A model generated the notes under the pieces. It was not told the DNA's origin, did no database searches, and saw nothing but the letters and a program-made list of their open reading frames with translations. Shown here in pieces: positions 36,401 to 45,168 of a DNA stretch of 64,000 nucleotides (the stretch's first letter is position 1; the number at the start of each line of letters is the position of its first letter). The stretch is from positions 62,001 through 126,000 of the forward strand of contig DUNG01000016.1 of assembly GCA_012839475.1 (NCBI GenBank). The letters are read 5' to 3'. Source of the stretch: Petrimonas sp. GTDB lineage: Bacteria; Bacteroidota; Bacteroidia; Bacteroidales; Dysgonomonadaceae. The translations under genes were made by a program, and so were the position numbers.

Positions 36401-37564
36401 AAGACGTTAAACATATCGGTAAAAAACACGGGGATTGGGATAAAATCGGAATACTTTAGCACGTTATTCGATCGGTTTGAAGTATTAAACCAGATCGAAA
36501 AGCAAGCATCCACGGGCAATTACCCTCGGCATGGAATAGGATTGGCATTGTGCAAGAGTATAGCAAATATTCTACAGGGTGACATTCAATTAAGAAGCGA
36601 CGGGACAACGTTTACCCTTTTCGAGGTTTCACTCCCGAATTTGGAATTAACAGCTTCCGGAACCGTACCCGAAGATCATCAGGACGACTTTACTCATCCG
36701 CCAGGCCCGGTGATGCCCACGCCCGCGGAAGCTACACCCGGTATTGAGGCTAAAACCAAGGAGACCATCCCCAACATCCCTGATAATCCGTTCATATTAG
36801 TGGTTGAAGACGACGCGGAGATCCGCTTCATGATTAAGGACCTCTTAAGCTCTGACTACCAAATTGTTGAGGCATCTAATGGGAAAGAGGCGTTACAGGT
36901 TGTTAACCAAAAACATCCCCTATTGATTATCAGTGATATTATTATGCCTGAAATGGACGGTGTTGAGTTTGTGAAGGTAATGAAAGCTGATGAATTCACC
37001 AGCCATATACCGATTATACTTTTGTCTTCGAAAAGTTCCATTGATAATCAAATTGAAGGCTTTGAATCGGGTGCGGACGCGTACATCAATAAACCATTCA
37101 ACTTTAGGCACTTGGAGGTAATGATAAAAAATCTGCTTCACAAAAAAGAGATCTTGAAAGAATACGGTACCTCTCCCTACTCCGCGCTTGAACAATACGA
37201 GGGCTCCCTTATACACAAAGAGGATAAAGACTTAATCCTTCACATCACGCAAATTATTCACGACAACATTGATAGCGAGGAGCTAACCATTGATTTTATA
37301 GCGAATGAAACCGCTGTCAGCAAGATACAACTTTACCGAAAGATTAAAGAGATCACGAAAAAAACCCCCACCGAGTTCATCCGTGCCATCCGCCTTAAAC
37401 ACGCCAGCAAGCTTTTGAAAACAACGAACAAAACCGTGCAAGAGGTCTTGTACGACTCCGGCTTTAACAACAAGGCTTACTTTTACAGGGAGTTTTTCAA
37501 ACAGTACAACATGACTCCCAAGGAGTACAGGGAGTCCGTTGATTTATCTCTGCCGCGTGATTGA
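33455..37564 (+). CDS. Hybrid two-component system sensor/regulator (HTCS)
   Basis: 1369 residues; one-protein sensor kinase and transcription activator typical of Bacteroidota PULs. Order: signal peptide (to about 25), periplasmic Reg_prop double beta-propeller (about 30-700; repeats like LWIGTRGGGVNRFD), Y_Y_Y domain (about 700-775), one transmembrane helix (about 788-808), HisKA with phospho-His in IAHEFSNSLTLIYGP (about 845), HATPase (N box NLFSNAVKY), receiver (about 1113-1230; phospho-Asp in SDIIMPEMDG) and AraC HTH (about 1270-1365). ATGs at 33455, 33464 and 33476 are all possible. Divergent from the GH130 operon, which it most likely activates on binding the oligosaccharide. More AT-rich than the housekeeping genes. 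Confidence 0.95.
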   Translation: MIYMNPKMKRILTIFFVILPFTAHGIEFDIKMLTNKEGLSNSSVNVIFQDSNQLMWFGTWDGLNLYNSREFQVFKPVPGNPLSISNNIIREIIEEKNGILWIATDIGINRFNVREKVFERFFVDSLSREITDERSYLIASDSKGNIIASVRQQGLFYFDSEKSQFMTLATDSKLNVKQLFFDTNDTLWVLTREKAVYTLDLKEVEGSLRVSEMNLFPLDGVENIFHPQSNKLYLQTSDCTTYLFDRVQNRLEGLPFGSAVGLINQIALNKGSTYIATGQGLYLYGMNNELTPIIENTSVLSLFYNQSQNILWVGTDMKGIYRVIPHNEKFKTYSSANVPDFGSVAVRTFYEDEDKTLWVGTKGAGIYTFKRDAENGEWRPYNRYNTEDGLMSNSVFVIAKGFTNEHWIGTDGNGINYFDRESNAIRELVIPEELILSSIYAILPDQNHTLWIGTSGYGMYKLTIDVSTNPYRVTDYKQFVFDERSEEPTLTNNIVYSIVRDNDTHLWIGTRGGGVNRFDILNESFTAIKFSENNFSSNDVLCLHLDYKGNLWVGTSMGLKRLTWNGNDELDILEFNEKKGIPNNTIHGILEDANHNLWISTNYGLTKLGLDELDEDAYHISSYFVNDGLQDNEFSDGAYYSSPSSLFYFGGISGFNEFDPLEILHESYMPELWLDAFYVNNIATDLSDHVTLTKRGATLTLSYNCKSFSFRFIPIDYLASSRCEIAYLMEGFQDAWVNLGTSNTIVFTNIPKGNYTLKVKASNANLVWSEPLFSLPVVITPPWWKSNVAYIAYVIALLFLAATVRKMVLYRMKLNNDLKMKELEKQKVEEIHQAKLSFFTNIAHEFSNSLTLIYGPCDKLIKENEADNKTKRYLQVIKSNSERMQNLIEQLVEFRKAETGHLKLNVDLIDIPELIKYVMDNFVEVIEQKKIDYSVTFNPDENITWKTDRDNLEKIIFNLFSNAVKYTPEKERIEVNVNVLGDKTLNISVKNTGIGIKSEYFSTLFDRFEVLNQIEKQASTGNYPRHGIGLALCKSIANILQGDIQLRSDGTTFTLFEVSLPNLELTASGTVPEDHQDDFTHPPGPVMPTPAEATPGIEAKTKETIPNIPDNPFILVVEDDAEIRFMIKDLLSSDYQIVEASNGKEALQVVNQKHPLLIISDIIMPEMDGVEFVKVMKADEFTSHIPIILLSSKSSIDNQIEGFESGADAYINKPFNFRHLEVMIKNLLHKKEILKEYGTSPYSALEQYEGSLIHKEDKDLILHITQIIHDNIDSEELTIDFIANETAVSKIQLYRKIKEITKKTPTEFIRAIRLKHASKLLKTTNKTVQEVLYDSGFNNKAYFYREFFKQYNMTPKEYRESVDLSLPRD

Positions 37565-37586
37565 AAAACAGGTGATCGCGCCACCG

Positions 37587-38870
37587 CTACCCCTTCTCCG
37601 GCACATGCTTGTACCGGAAGAGGATCGCGAATAGAATAGTCACCAGCAGTGCGTAACCCGCGAAGATGAACCATACCGACTGCCAGTCGCCTATCATAAG
37701 CGACTTGGGTTGGCCATTCACCATCACCTCTTGCCACCGCGTGAACTGGTTCACCACCCACTGCGCGCCCAGCGTCCCTAGGGTGGCGCCGATACCGTTG
37801 GTCATCAGCATGAAGAGCCCCTGCGCGCTGGAGCGGAGGTGGTGGGGTGCCTCCTTATCCACGAAGAGGGAACCCGAGACGTTGAAAAAGTCGAAGGCCA
37901 CGCCGTAGACCAGCATGGAGAGGATCAGCAGCCAGAGTCCACTACCGGGGTTGCCCAGGCCAAAGAGGCCGAACCGCAGCACCCAGGCGGTCATCGCGAT
38001 AAGGATCACCCTCTTGATGCCGTATCGTTTCAGGAAGAACGGGATGAGTAGGATACAGAGTGCCTCGGAGATCTGCGACAGGGAGATAAGGATATTGGAG
38101 TGTTGCACCCCGAACGTGTTGGCGTACTGTGGATCCGCCTCGAAGCTGGCTATAAACGGGTTGGCAAAACCGTTGGTGATCTGTAGGGAGACTCCCAGCA
38201 ACATGGAGAAGATGAAGAAGAGGGCCATCGTGCGCTCCTTGAACAGCTTGAACGCGTCCAGGCCCAGGGCTTGCGACAAGCTCTTGCTTTCGCCACGGGA
38301 ACTGACGGGGCAGTTGGGCAGCGTGAACGCGTATAGCCCCAAAGCGATACCGATGGATGCGCTGACGATGAACTGCATCGCGGAGGTCTGGAAACCGAGA
38401 ATATCAACGACCCACATGGTGCAGATAAAGCCCACCGTCCCGAACACGCGAATGGGCGGGAAGGCTTTTACCGTGTCCATGCCACCCCGCTCGAGGATGC
38501 TGTACGCGACCGAGTTGGAGAGAGCCAACGTGGGCATGTAGAAAGCCACCGAGAAGGTGTAGAGGGTGAAGAAGATGGAGAACGAAACATCCCCCGTCGC
38601 GTTCAACCCGTACAGCCCGGCCGTCATCATGAACGCGGCGGCAATGAGGTGACAGATGCCCAATAGCCTTTGGGCGGGAATCCAGCGGTCGGCGATGATC
38701 CCGATCAACGCGGGCATAAAGATCGAAACGATCCCCTGAACGGAGTAGAAGATGCCGATATGCGCCCCCAAGCCGGCAGGTCCCAGGAAGCGGGACATGG
38801 AGGTGAGGTACGCCCCCCAGACGGCGAACTGGAGGAAATTCATCACGATAAGGCGAAGCTTTATGGACAT
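37587..38870 (-). CDS. MFS nucleoside/H+ symporter family permease
   Basis: 427 residues, about 12 transmembrane helices. The start MSIKLRLIVMNFLQFAVWGAYLT and the segments GIFYSVQGIVSIFMPALIGIIADRW and FFNVSGSLFVDKEAPHHLRSSAQGLFMLMTNGIG match the NupG/XapB nucleoside symporter branch of the MFS. Predicted to import nucleosides with protons, which could feed the uridine phosphorylase-like enzyme at 17010, though the genes are 20 kb apart. ATG at 38870 chosen; the open frame reaches 39017 through repeat DNA and low-complexity codons. It converges on the HTCS gene with a 22-base gap. Confidence 0.85.
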   Translation of the reverse strand: MSIKLRLIVMNFLQFAVWGAYLTSMSRFLGPAGLGAHIGIFYSVQGIVSIFMPALIGIIADRWIPAQRLLGICHLIAAAFMMTAGLYGLNATGDVSFSIFFTLYTFSVAFYMPTLALSNSVAYSILERGGMDTVKAFPPIRVFGTVGFICTMWVVDILGFQTSAMQFIVSASIGIALGLYAFTLPNCPVSSRGESKSLSQALGLDAFKLFKERTMALFFIFSMLLGVSLQITNGFANPFIASFEADPQYANTFGVQHSNILISLSQISEALCILLIPFFLKRYGIKRVILIAMTAWVLRFGLFGLGNPGSGLWLLILSMLVYGVAFDFFNVSGSLFVDKEAPHHLRSSAQGLFMLMTNGIGATLGTLGAQWVVNQFTRWQEVMVNGQPKSLMIGDWQSVWFIFAGYALLVTILFAILFRYKHVPEKG

Positions 38871-38989
38871 GATTATATTGGGTTTTACGTTTTTTTGATT
38901 ATTGAACGATAGATTTCCTGACTTATTGACTTGTTGTTTTCTTGACCTGTTAGTCTCTAACTTAACTTTCGCATGTAACCTTTTCAATT

Positions 38990-39380
38990 TATTGCCTTTT
39001 CTGTCGTCTCTCGGCAAAACTCAAGCAAGCTTGGTTCTGCTCTCGCTTCTAAGAAAATTCATCGCTTTCAGGCTCGACTGGCGCAAATTTCGTGACCCAT
39101 CTGCTGCTTGATAGCTAAAAGAAAAGAACTCTGCTTCGCAGCACTTTTGCTCGCAACAGCATAACATGAACAAGTTCATTTCTGCACGTATTGCTTAACG
39201 CAAAAGTTCAGCTTCGCTTCAAACAGCTTTTCTTTCTTAACGCCATCTTCGCGGGATGTGTCCCCACGAAATTTCACGCAGTAGATATTTGCTCGCCTCA
39301 GCATAGTTCAAGCAAGCTTGACTCTGCGTTCGGCCAATCGCAAATATTCACGAGGTCTTCGCCCTGAAAGCTCATACAGT
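38990..39380 (+). repeat. Dispersed intergenic repeats, copies 4 and 5
   Basis: The 537-base gap 38871-39407 has no convincing gene. A first copy starts with CCTTTTCTGTCGTCTCTCGG (38997) and core AAGCAAGCTTGGTTCTGC (39023), and continues to about 39270 with the segments shared with 1365-1545. A second core, CATAGTTCAAGCAAGCTTGA, begins at 39303. The first 60 bases are also about 85% identical to 51807-51866. Confidence 0.65.
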
Positions 39381-39407
39381 AAATAACATACGACTTACCC
39401 CTGCAGG

Positions 39408-40706
39408 CTACCGTTGCAGCCAGGGTGCCGGGTCGAGCTTGGTCGTCTTTTGCCACAACTGGAAGTGCATGGAGGCGATTCCCGTATCGGGGTCGCTGTA
39501 AATGCTTCCCAGCGACTGTCCCGTTTTCACCTTATCCCCCTGCTTCACGAACAGGTCGTAGATGTTGGCGTAAAAGGTGTAGTAGTCGCCATGCCGCACG
39601 ATCACGCAGGTGTTGGAACCGGGGAAGGAGAACACCTTCGAGACCTCCCCTTCGAACACCGAGCGGATACTGGCCCCCTGATGCGCCTGAATATCCACCC
39701 CGTTGCTATTGGTGGTGATATTCCACTCGTCGTGCCGCTTGACCCCGAAGTTCCCCACGATGGTCGCGGTTCCGGTAACCGGCATGGGCAGTCGCCCCTT
39801 ATTCGCCGCGAAGTTCTTGGAGAGGTTGAACGACTCATCCGATGTAGTGCTGGCACCCGCCTCGATCCGTGGACCGGGTTCGGCTCGATCGGTGGCCGCC
39901 TCCTCCTTCGCACGGGTTTCCGCCTCCGCGAGCTCCTCACCCTTCTCGGCACGGCGTCGAGCCTCGGCCTCCCGCTCCTGGCGGGCCACCTCCTCGGCGA
40001 TCAACCGCTCGATCTGCCTGTTAAGCTGGCTGGCTTGCTGCTGCTTCTCCCGCAACGTCCGTTGCAGTTGCCGCTCTTGCCCCCGCGCCTCTTGCACCTC
40101 TGACTGGCGTGCTTTCTCCTCGCCCTGCAGCTTGGACTGTTCCGTTTGCAGCGAGGCCAGCGCTTTCTCTTTATCCAGCTTGGCTTGAATCAGCGCCTCC
40201 CTCTTCTTGGTGATCTCCTCGTTTTGCCGCTTGATCTCCGCGGCCTGTTCCTTCTGCCATTTCGAGTACTCCCGCAGGTACTGCATCCTCCGGAGCGATT
40301 CGCCGATCGACTGGCCGGACAAGATAAACAGCAATTTATTTTGGTTGAACTTCTGGTTCAGCATGCCTCTGATCGCGTTGACATAGTTATCCTGCTTCTG
40401 CTTCAGCTCCCGGTTCAAACGGTCAATCTCCCCTTCGAGTCGACGCTCCTCTTGACGCAGCGCCTCGATCTCTCTCCTCTGCACGTTAATCAACTCCTTA
40501 CGCGAAGCAATCTGTTTATTGATCAGGTTAATGCGGTCGAGGATGGTGGTGGTATGCTTTTTCACGTCAAGGTAGAGCCGATTGGTATTGCTAATATCCT
40601 CCTGCAGGGCTTGCCGTTGCTTCTGCAGCGCCTCGATTTCGGCGGTCTGAGCAACGGCATGCAGCGCGATTACCGCGAAGAGCAATATGGAGGCCACCCG
40701 CTTCAT
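39408..40706 (-). CDS. EnvC-like murein hydrolase activator (degenerate M23 domain)
   Basis: 432 residues: signal peptide (to about 19), a long coiled coil (about 20-250, rich in Gln, Glu and Arg), a linker, and a C-terminal LytM/M23 domain (about 310-430). The M23 zinc ligands are changed: the usual HxGxD reads SNGVD, and HxH reads SMHF. Such loss is typical of EnvC/NlpD proteins that activate amidases rather than cut peptidoglycan themselves. Its start overlaps the DUF4292 stop by four bases, and dut-TPR-DUF4292-EnvC form a tight operon. Role in daughter-cell separation is inferred from the family. Confidence 0.85.
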   Translation of the reverse strand: MKRVASILLFAVIALHAVAQTAEIEALQKQRQALQEDISNTNRLYLDVKKHTTTILDRINLINKQIASRKELINVQRREIEALRQEERRLEGEIDRLNRELKQKQDNYVNAIRGMLNQKFNQNKLLFILSGQSIGESLRRMQYLREYSKWQKEQAAEIKRQNEEITKKREALIQAKLDKEKALASLQTEQSKLQGEEKARQSEVQEARGQERQLQRTLREKQQQASQLNRQIERLIAEEVARQEREAEARRRAEKGEELAEAETRAKEEAATDRAEPGPRIEAGASTTSDESFNLSKNFAANKGRLPMPVTGTATIVGNFGVKRHDEWNITTNSNGVDIQAHQGASIRSVFEGEVSKVFSFPGSNTCVIVRHGDYYTFYANIYDLFVKQGDKVKTGQSLGSIYSDPDTGIASMHFQLWQKTTKLDPAPWLQR

Positions 40707-41542
40707 CGGCTATCCGCGATTATTTTCAAGATATTGTCCAGGGAAGTCCTCGTGTACGAAGCGGGTATCTGCAGGGAGAGCCGCGTACCATCGTTGGTCA
40801 CGACATCCGAAAAGAGGAACTCCGTGTTGATTACCTGATCGCCCGAGGTGATGGATGCCCGCATCGTGTGCGGGAAGGCACTTTCGTTTAGGGCGATGAA
40901 GTGGCTGTAACTCCACTGCAGGAAGTTGTTCTCTTCCCCCGATTGCTGCAAGTGGGTGTAGGTCACGCGGTTGTCTCCGTTTACCGTGAAGGAGTACCTG
41001 ATCATCGATTCCGGATCTTCAGAAGTGAGGTAGTAGTTGCTGTCGGGGGTACGGGTATAAGAAAAGCGCCGGAAGTCGGTCGGCGTCACCCCCGTCTTGT
41101 TGGCCACGAACAACGTGTTGGTGAAGAGCGACTGCAAGGTATAGAAATCGAACCCTACCGGGTAGTGCTCCTTGAGCGTGGTGATCGCTTCCTTGACGTA
41201 GCGTTTCTCCATCCGGTCGAGCAGCGCGATCGTGTCAGGATCGACGTACAGGCGAAACAGTTCCACACCGAAGAGCGGCTGCACGGAGATTTGCATCGCG
41301 TTATCTTTCACGATGCGGATCTGGGCTTTTGAGCTGCGCGAACGGGTACCGTTCGTCAGCTTCAGGTCCAGCCGTGCGGACAGCGTCTCGTAGGGAAAAC
41401 TCTCCGCGAGGATATCCCTGAAGAGCGCGTCGTCACTCTTCTCCGCCACGGGCGTCGTGAAGTCGACCACCCGTCTCTTCGCCTTGCACCCCGTCAGGGT
41501 CAGTACTATCAAAAGAAATATAATATAATTCCTGTAGGTCAT
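40703..41542 (-). CDS. DUF4292 lipoprotein
   Basis: 279 residues; lipobox LTLTGCKAK gives a lipid-modified Cys at about residue 19. The rest is a predicted mostly beta fold of the DUF4292 type, with FETLSARLDL-like FPYETLSARLDLKL, MQISVQPLFGVELFRLYVD and the repeating strand pattern of LolA/LolB-like proteins. The Bacteroidota family sits next to EnvC- and TPR-protein genes, as here, with four-base overlaps on both sides. A part in lipoprotein or envelope handling is possible; no function is proven. Confidence 0.8.
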   Translation of the reverse strand: MTYRNYIIFLLIVLTLTGCKAKRRVVDFTTPVAEKSDDALFRDILAESFPYETLSARLDLKLTNGTRSRSSKAQIRIVKDNAMQISVQPLFGVELFRLYVDPDTIALLDRMEKRYVKEAITTLKEHYPVGFDFYTLQSLFTNTLFVANKTGVTPTDFRRFSYTRTPDSNYYLTSEDPESMIRYSFTVNGDNRVTYTHLQQSGEENNFLQWSYSHFIALNESAFPHTMRASITSGDQVINTEFLFSDVVTNDGTRLSLQIPASYTRTSLDNILKIIADSR

Positions 41543-43458
41543 AGTTCTCCTGTCTTGATTTTCCTGTTCAACGCCTCCGAGTCACCCCCCAGCTCTTTCG
41601 CTTTTAACCACTCCCTGGCTGCCCCTTCTGGGTCACCCGACTTGTACAGCACGTCGCCGTAATGCTCATGTATTTCGGCCGAGGGCTCCTCTTTACTATA
41701 CTCGATCGCCTTCTCGATATAAATTTTGGCCATCACGTAGGCCCCCTGCTCGAACAGCACCCAGCCGTAGGTATCCAGGTAGGTGGGATTCATCGGTTCC
41801 AGCTTGACGGTAATCCCACTCATCTGTTCCGCTTTATCGAGATCCCGTTTCTGCAGGGATAGAAAATAACTGTAGTTGTTGAGCACGTGCAGGTTTTGGG
41901 GATCAAGCTTCAACGCCTTCTCGTAACTCTCGAACGCCGTGATGGTGTCCCCCAGGAAGTGATGCAAGTCGCCAATCTGCCCGTGGAAATTCGACTCCAC
42001 GATGGGGCTTGGGAAGTTGGCCTTCTCCAGTCCCTCCTCGAAAACCTGCAGCGCCTCCTTATGCTTCTCCTGTTGGTAATACGCCCCACCCAGGTAAAAA
42101 TAGAACTGCGGTTCCCCGGGTAGGTGTTTCAACGCCTCGGTGGCGATCTCCACCACCTTGTCTAAGTTCTCCTCAGGAATGGCAATACGCAACATCTGTT
42201 CATATCCCGCGGGGTCATCGGGGTTCTCACGGGCGAATATCTCGAACTGCTCCATAGCCCCTTCCGGGTTCTCCTGTAGCATAAGGACACTCCCGTATAT
42301 CAAATTCAGTCGGGTTGCATTCGGGTGTTGTTCAAAAAGCGATTCAAAAAGTGGATTGGCCTGGGTGAGCTCTTGCTCCGTTTGCTGCAGGATGGCCAGG
42401 TAGCGGGTGAGCAGTTGAAGCTTGATATCTACCTCCATCGAGGGGGCGGTTATGGCCCTCGTCAGCACGGCTTGTGCCGCGATCCGGTTGTTGGTTCGCT
42501 CGTAATAATTGACCAGGGCGATGGTCAGCGGGGGGAAGTCGGGGTCGATCTCCCGTGCCTGGTCAAGGTAACGGATGGCATCGTCATCCCGGTTATCCTC
42601 CATGCAGAGCTCGGCCATCAGCACCAGGTACCTGGGGTCGGTCGGGTTCTTATCGATGATCTGCTGAATCTCAGCAAAGGCCTCCTCCTTCTTATCCATC
42701 ATGGTATATAGTCGAAACTTATTCAGGGTCAACACCTCCGTGATGCCCGTCTGTGCCTCCAGCTCGTTCAACGAGGCCACCGCCTTCTCCAGCTCCCCGT
42801 TATCCGCGTACGCGTTGGCCATCTCGAAGTGGAGCTCCTGCTTATCGGGGTAGAGCGCCAACATCCGCTCGTGGATATCCACCACCTCCTGCTTTAACCC
42901 CAGCTCCTTGCTCAGGCCGGCCAGCATCATGTTGTAATAGTAGTTGGTCTCATCGTACTGAACCGCCTTCTTGAAAAAATGGAGTGCCCTGTTTTTCTCC
43001 TGCAAGACGCTATAGAACGTGCCCAACTCAACGAGGACATTCGCGTTGGTCGAATCCAGCGCGTGGCAATGCAACAGGATATCCAGCGCCTCATCGTACT
43101 TGCCCAACGTCTTGGCGTTCAGTGCCGCGTAGAAGTAGTAATCGAACTTCCGCTGCTCGTTGCTTTGAATGATATCTTCTGGGGGAGTGTCTTGTTGTGC
43201 CCCAACCACCGTCTCCGAAGGTAAAACCGGTTCCGGATATATCATCACCGTCACAACCTCGGTTGAAACCGAGGTGTACCGTTCAGTAACCGCATTTGAA
43301 ACCGGACCCGGGTGTTCCACGACCGTTACAGTCCCAGTTGACAACGAACTTTGCCAACCCTTCGCCAATGTTGGGAACAGTCCCAACATGGCAAACAAGA
43401 TGGCGAGCCAAAAGCTCCTCCATATGGTTTTCACGTAACGCATCAATAACGTCTCCAT
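41539..43458 (-). CDS. Exported TPR-repeat protein
   Basis: 639 residues. An N-terminal hydrophobic segment (about 12-32, SFWLAILFAMLGLFPTLAKG) is followed by a Val/Thr/Pro-rich stretch (about 35-90) in which two similar blocks, STGTVTVVEHPGPV and STEVVTVMIYPEPV, repeat, and then by some 14-16 TPR units (about 100-625; for example GKYDEALDILLHCHALDSTN). It starts directly before dut's stop and its stop overlaps the DUF4292 start, so it is translated as part of the dut operon. It is probably a periplasmic scaffold working with the EnvC-like protein; this is inferred from context. Confidence 0.82.
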   Translation of the reverse strand: METLLMRYVKTIWRSFWLAILFAMLGLFPTLAKGWQSSLSTGTVTVVEHPGPVSNAVTERYTSVSTEVVTVMIYPEPVLPSETVVGAQQDTPPEDIIQSNEQRKFDYYFYAALNAKTLGKYDEALDILLHCHALDSTNANVLVELGTFYSVLQEKNRALHFFKKAVQYDETNYYYNMMLAGLSKELGLKQEVVDIHERMLALYPDKQELHFEMANAYADNGELEKAVASLNELEAQTGITEVLTLNKFRLYTMMDKKEEAFAEIQQIIDKNPTDPRYLVLMAELCMEDNRDDDAIRYLDQAREIDPDFPPLTIALVNYYERTNNRIAAQAVLTRAITAPSMEVDIKLQLLTRYLAILQQTEQELTQANPLFESLFEQHPNATRLNLIYGSVLMLQENPEGAMEQFEIFARENPDDPAGYEQMLRIAIPEENLDKVVEIATEALKHLPGEPQFYFYLGGAYYQQEKHKEALQVFEEGLEKANFPSPIVESNFHGQIGDLHHFLGDTITAFESYEKALKLDPQNLHVLNNYSYFLSLQKRDLDKAEQMSGITVKLEPMNPTYLDTYGWVLFEQGAYVMAKIYIEKAIEYSKEEPSAEIHEHYGDVLYKSGDPEGAAREWLKAKELGGDSEALNRKIKTGEL

Positions 43459-43893
43459 TTACTGCTTCCCGGTATGGCCAAAGCCGCCGGCGCCCCGCTC
43501 GGTTTCATCCAGGGCGTCCACTGGTTCCCACTCTACCCGCGCGTGTTGGGCGATCACCATTTGGCAGATACGTTCACCGTCGTGAACGGTGAAATCTTGG
43601 TTCGACAGGTTCACCAGGATCACCCCTATCTCACCGCGGTAGTCGGCATCGATCGTCCCCGGGGCATTCACAATGCTGATCCCATGCTTGATGGCCAACC
43701 CGCTGCGGGGCCGTATTTGGGCCTCGTACCCTTCAGGTAACTGAATATAGAGGCCGGTCGGCACGAGCGACCGCTCCAACGGCTTCAACGTGATGGGCTG
43801 CTCAAGGTTGGCCCGCAGGTCCATACCCGCGGCGAACAACGTCGCGTACTCGGGCAGGGGGTGCCGGGATCGGTTTACTATTTTGATTTTCAT
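43459..43893 (-). CDS. dut: dUTP diphosphatase
   Basis: Hydrolyses dUTP to dUMP and pyrophosphate, keeping uracil out of DNA. All five trimeric dUTPase motifs are present: [48 protein letters not shown] and [11 protein letters not shown]. The ATG at 43893 (MKIKIVNRS) yields 144 residues, the family norm; the open frame extends 14 codons upstream. First gene of dut-TPR-DUF4292-envC. Confidence 0.95.
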   Translation of the reverse strand: MKIKIVNRSRHPLPEYATLFAAGMDLRANLEQPITLKPLERSLVPTGLYIQLPEGYEAQIRPRSGLAIKHGISIVNAPGTIDADYRGEIGVILVNLSNQDFTVHDGERICQMVIAQHARVEWEPVDALDETERGAGGFGHTGKQ

Positions 43894-44300
43894 TTTAAGT
43901 CTCTCCTCTTTACTCAACTTACTCAACTTTGACATTTCGGCTTAAGGATCGTTTAGCGAATAATTGCTCCATTCGACATAGTCAGGGTAAATCTTGTCCT
44001 TGCTTTCGCTTATCGCAAACCTCACGACCTTCACATTCCATTAAAAACGAGTGGAACTCGCGTTGATCAGGAGTCTACTTTCGTGCGCTCACCTTTCACG
44101 TTCGCTTTAAGCATTCTCGCCTTCGCACGTTGGCCTTTGCGCACGAAACCGCCCATAACACCCAAGTTCCAACCCTTTAATCGTGCGAATGTATACATTT
44201 TCGGGGAATTAACGGTCGAATTCAGGAAAATTAAGTCGCCAGCGCCCCGCCAACGGCAGTTAATTCACGGGGAGCGGTTTCATTTGAACGGGAAAAATCT
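43894..44300. other. Gap between divergent dut and the unknown gene at 44314
   Basis: An open frame from 44083 reads into the gene at 44314 but its 77 extra codons are compositionally odd and cross the promoter. The stretch near 43975-44040 faintly resembles the dispersed repeat (ACATAGTC, GCTTTCGCTTATCGCAAA). No gene supported. Confidence 0.4.
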
Positions 44301-44308
44301 TATCTTCG
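44301..44308 (+). promoter_or_regulatory. -7-like box immediately before the unknown gene
   Basis: TATCTTCG differs from TAnnTTTG by one base and ends six bases before the ATG at 44314. If used, the transcript would be leaderless or nearly so. Confidence 0.35.
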
Positions 44309-44313
44309 CGTAT

Positions 44314-45039
44314 ATGGGTGGACAAGATGATTTGTTGGCGAAACTGCGGGAAACGTTGGAACAACAGGGAATTGACTCGTTCCATATCCTGGAGGATCTC
44401 GTTCCGGTCGAGGTCCAGATGGAGTACTTCCGTTACTTCGAACGGCTGCGCCGGGAGAACGAGCCTTTCATGCGCGACGAGGAGGTCTCCCTGCTCTTCT
44501 CCCCCGATGCGAGCGTGGAGCGCAAAAAGCGGAGCCTCACCCTGTTGGCCTCCATCCCCGACGTGAGCGCATACCGCTCCATCGAAACGTACCACAGCAG
44601 CCCGCTTGAACCCGAGCTTGCCCACTGGTCGTCCATGGCCTTGGTGAGCAGCCGCATCATCTTAAGCTCCTACCTTTCTGGGCAGCAACAGGTCTACATT
44701 TCGTCCGGCTTGGGCGGTCATGGCAAGAAGCTCCGCTTCTTCGCCGTATTAACCACGACTGAACGGCAACCCTTCACTGACCTACAGCGAGAGATTGTAA
44801 ACCGGGAGTTTACCTTTCAATTGGAACAAGCCGACGTGGTCATCGAGAAGTTCGAAACCAAGGAGAACTACTTTACCATACAGATGCTTTTCGCCTTCGA
44901 CAAAGACGCTAAATCGATCCTCGATGCCGCCGTGAACGAATGCAACCAGTACGGGAACTTCCTGGACACCAAGTACCTCTTCACCAACGTGAAAGTATTG
45001 AACGATAGGGAAATTGAAAGTTTACTGGCCAAGCGGTAA
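44314..45039 (+). CDS. Conserved hypothetical protein, unrecognised
   Basis: 241 residues from the ATG at 44314 (MGGQDDLLAKLRETLEQQG). I do not recognise a named family. No signal peptide or membrane segment; it is probably cytosolic and alpha/beta, with ILEDLVPVEVQMEYFRYFERLRREN, LTLLASIPDVSAYRSIE, ALVSSRIILSSYLSGQQQVYISSGLGGHGKKLRFFAVL (an internal hydrophobic core) and a C-terminal CNQYGNFLDTKYLFTNVKVL. The gene lies alone between dut (divergent) and pnp (same strand, 129-base gap). Upstream codons to 44083 are left out because they include promoter-like DNA and lack the protein-like composition of the rest. Confidence 0.75.
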   Translation: MGGQDDLLAKLRETLEQQGIDSFHILEDLVPVEVQMEYFRYFERLRRENEPFMRDEEVSLLFSPDASVERKKRSLTLLASIPDVSAYRSIETYHSSPLEPELAHWSSMALVSSRIILSSYLSGQQQVYISSGLGGHGKKLRFFAVLTTTERQPFTDLQREIVNREFTFQLEQADVVIEKFETKENYFTIQMLFAFDKDAKSILDAAVNECNQYGNFLDTKYLFTNVKVLNDREIESLLAKR

Positions 45040-45127
45040 CAAACCGGGTAATGATAAATAGAGGAACCATCCAGCCCCGTTATCTTATTTTATAGCCCCC
45101 GATGCACCAAGAAACCAAAACTTTGTG

Positions 45128-45135
45128 TAACTTTG
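45128..45135 (+). promoter_or_regulatory. -7 box for pnp
   Basis: TAACTTTG (TAnnTTTG), 34 bases before the pnp ATG. No clear -33. Confidence 0.5.
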
Positions 45136-45168
45136 GGGGATTTTTACAGATATATTAGATAAATTTTT

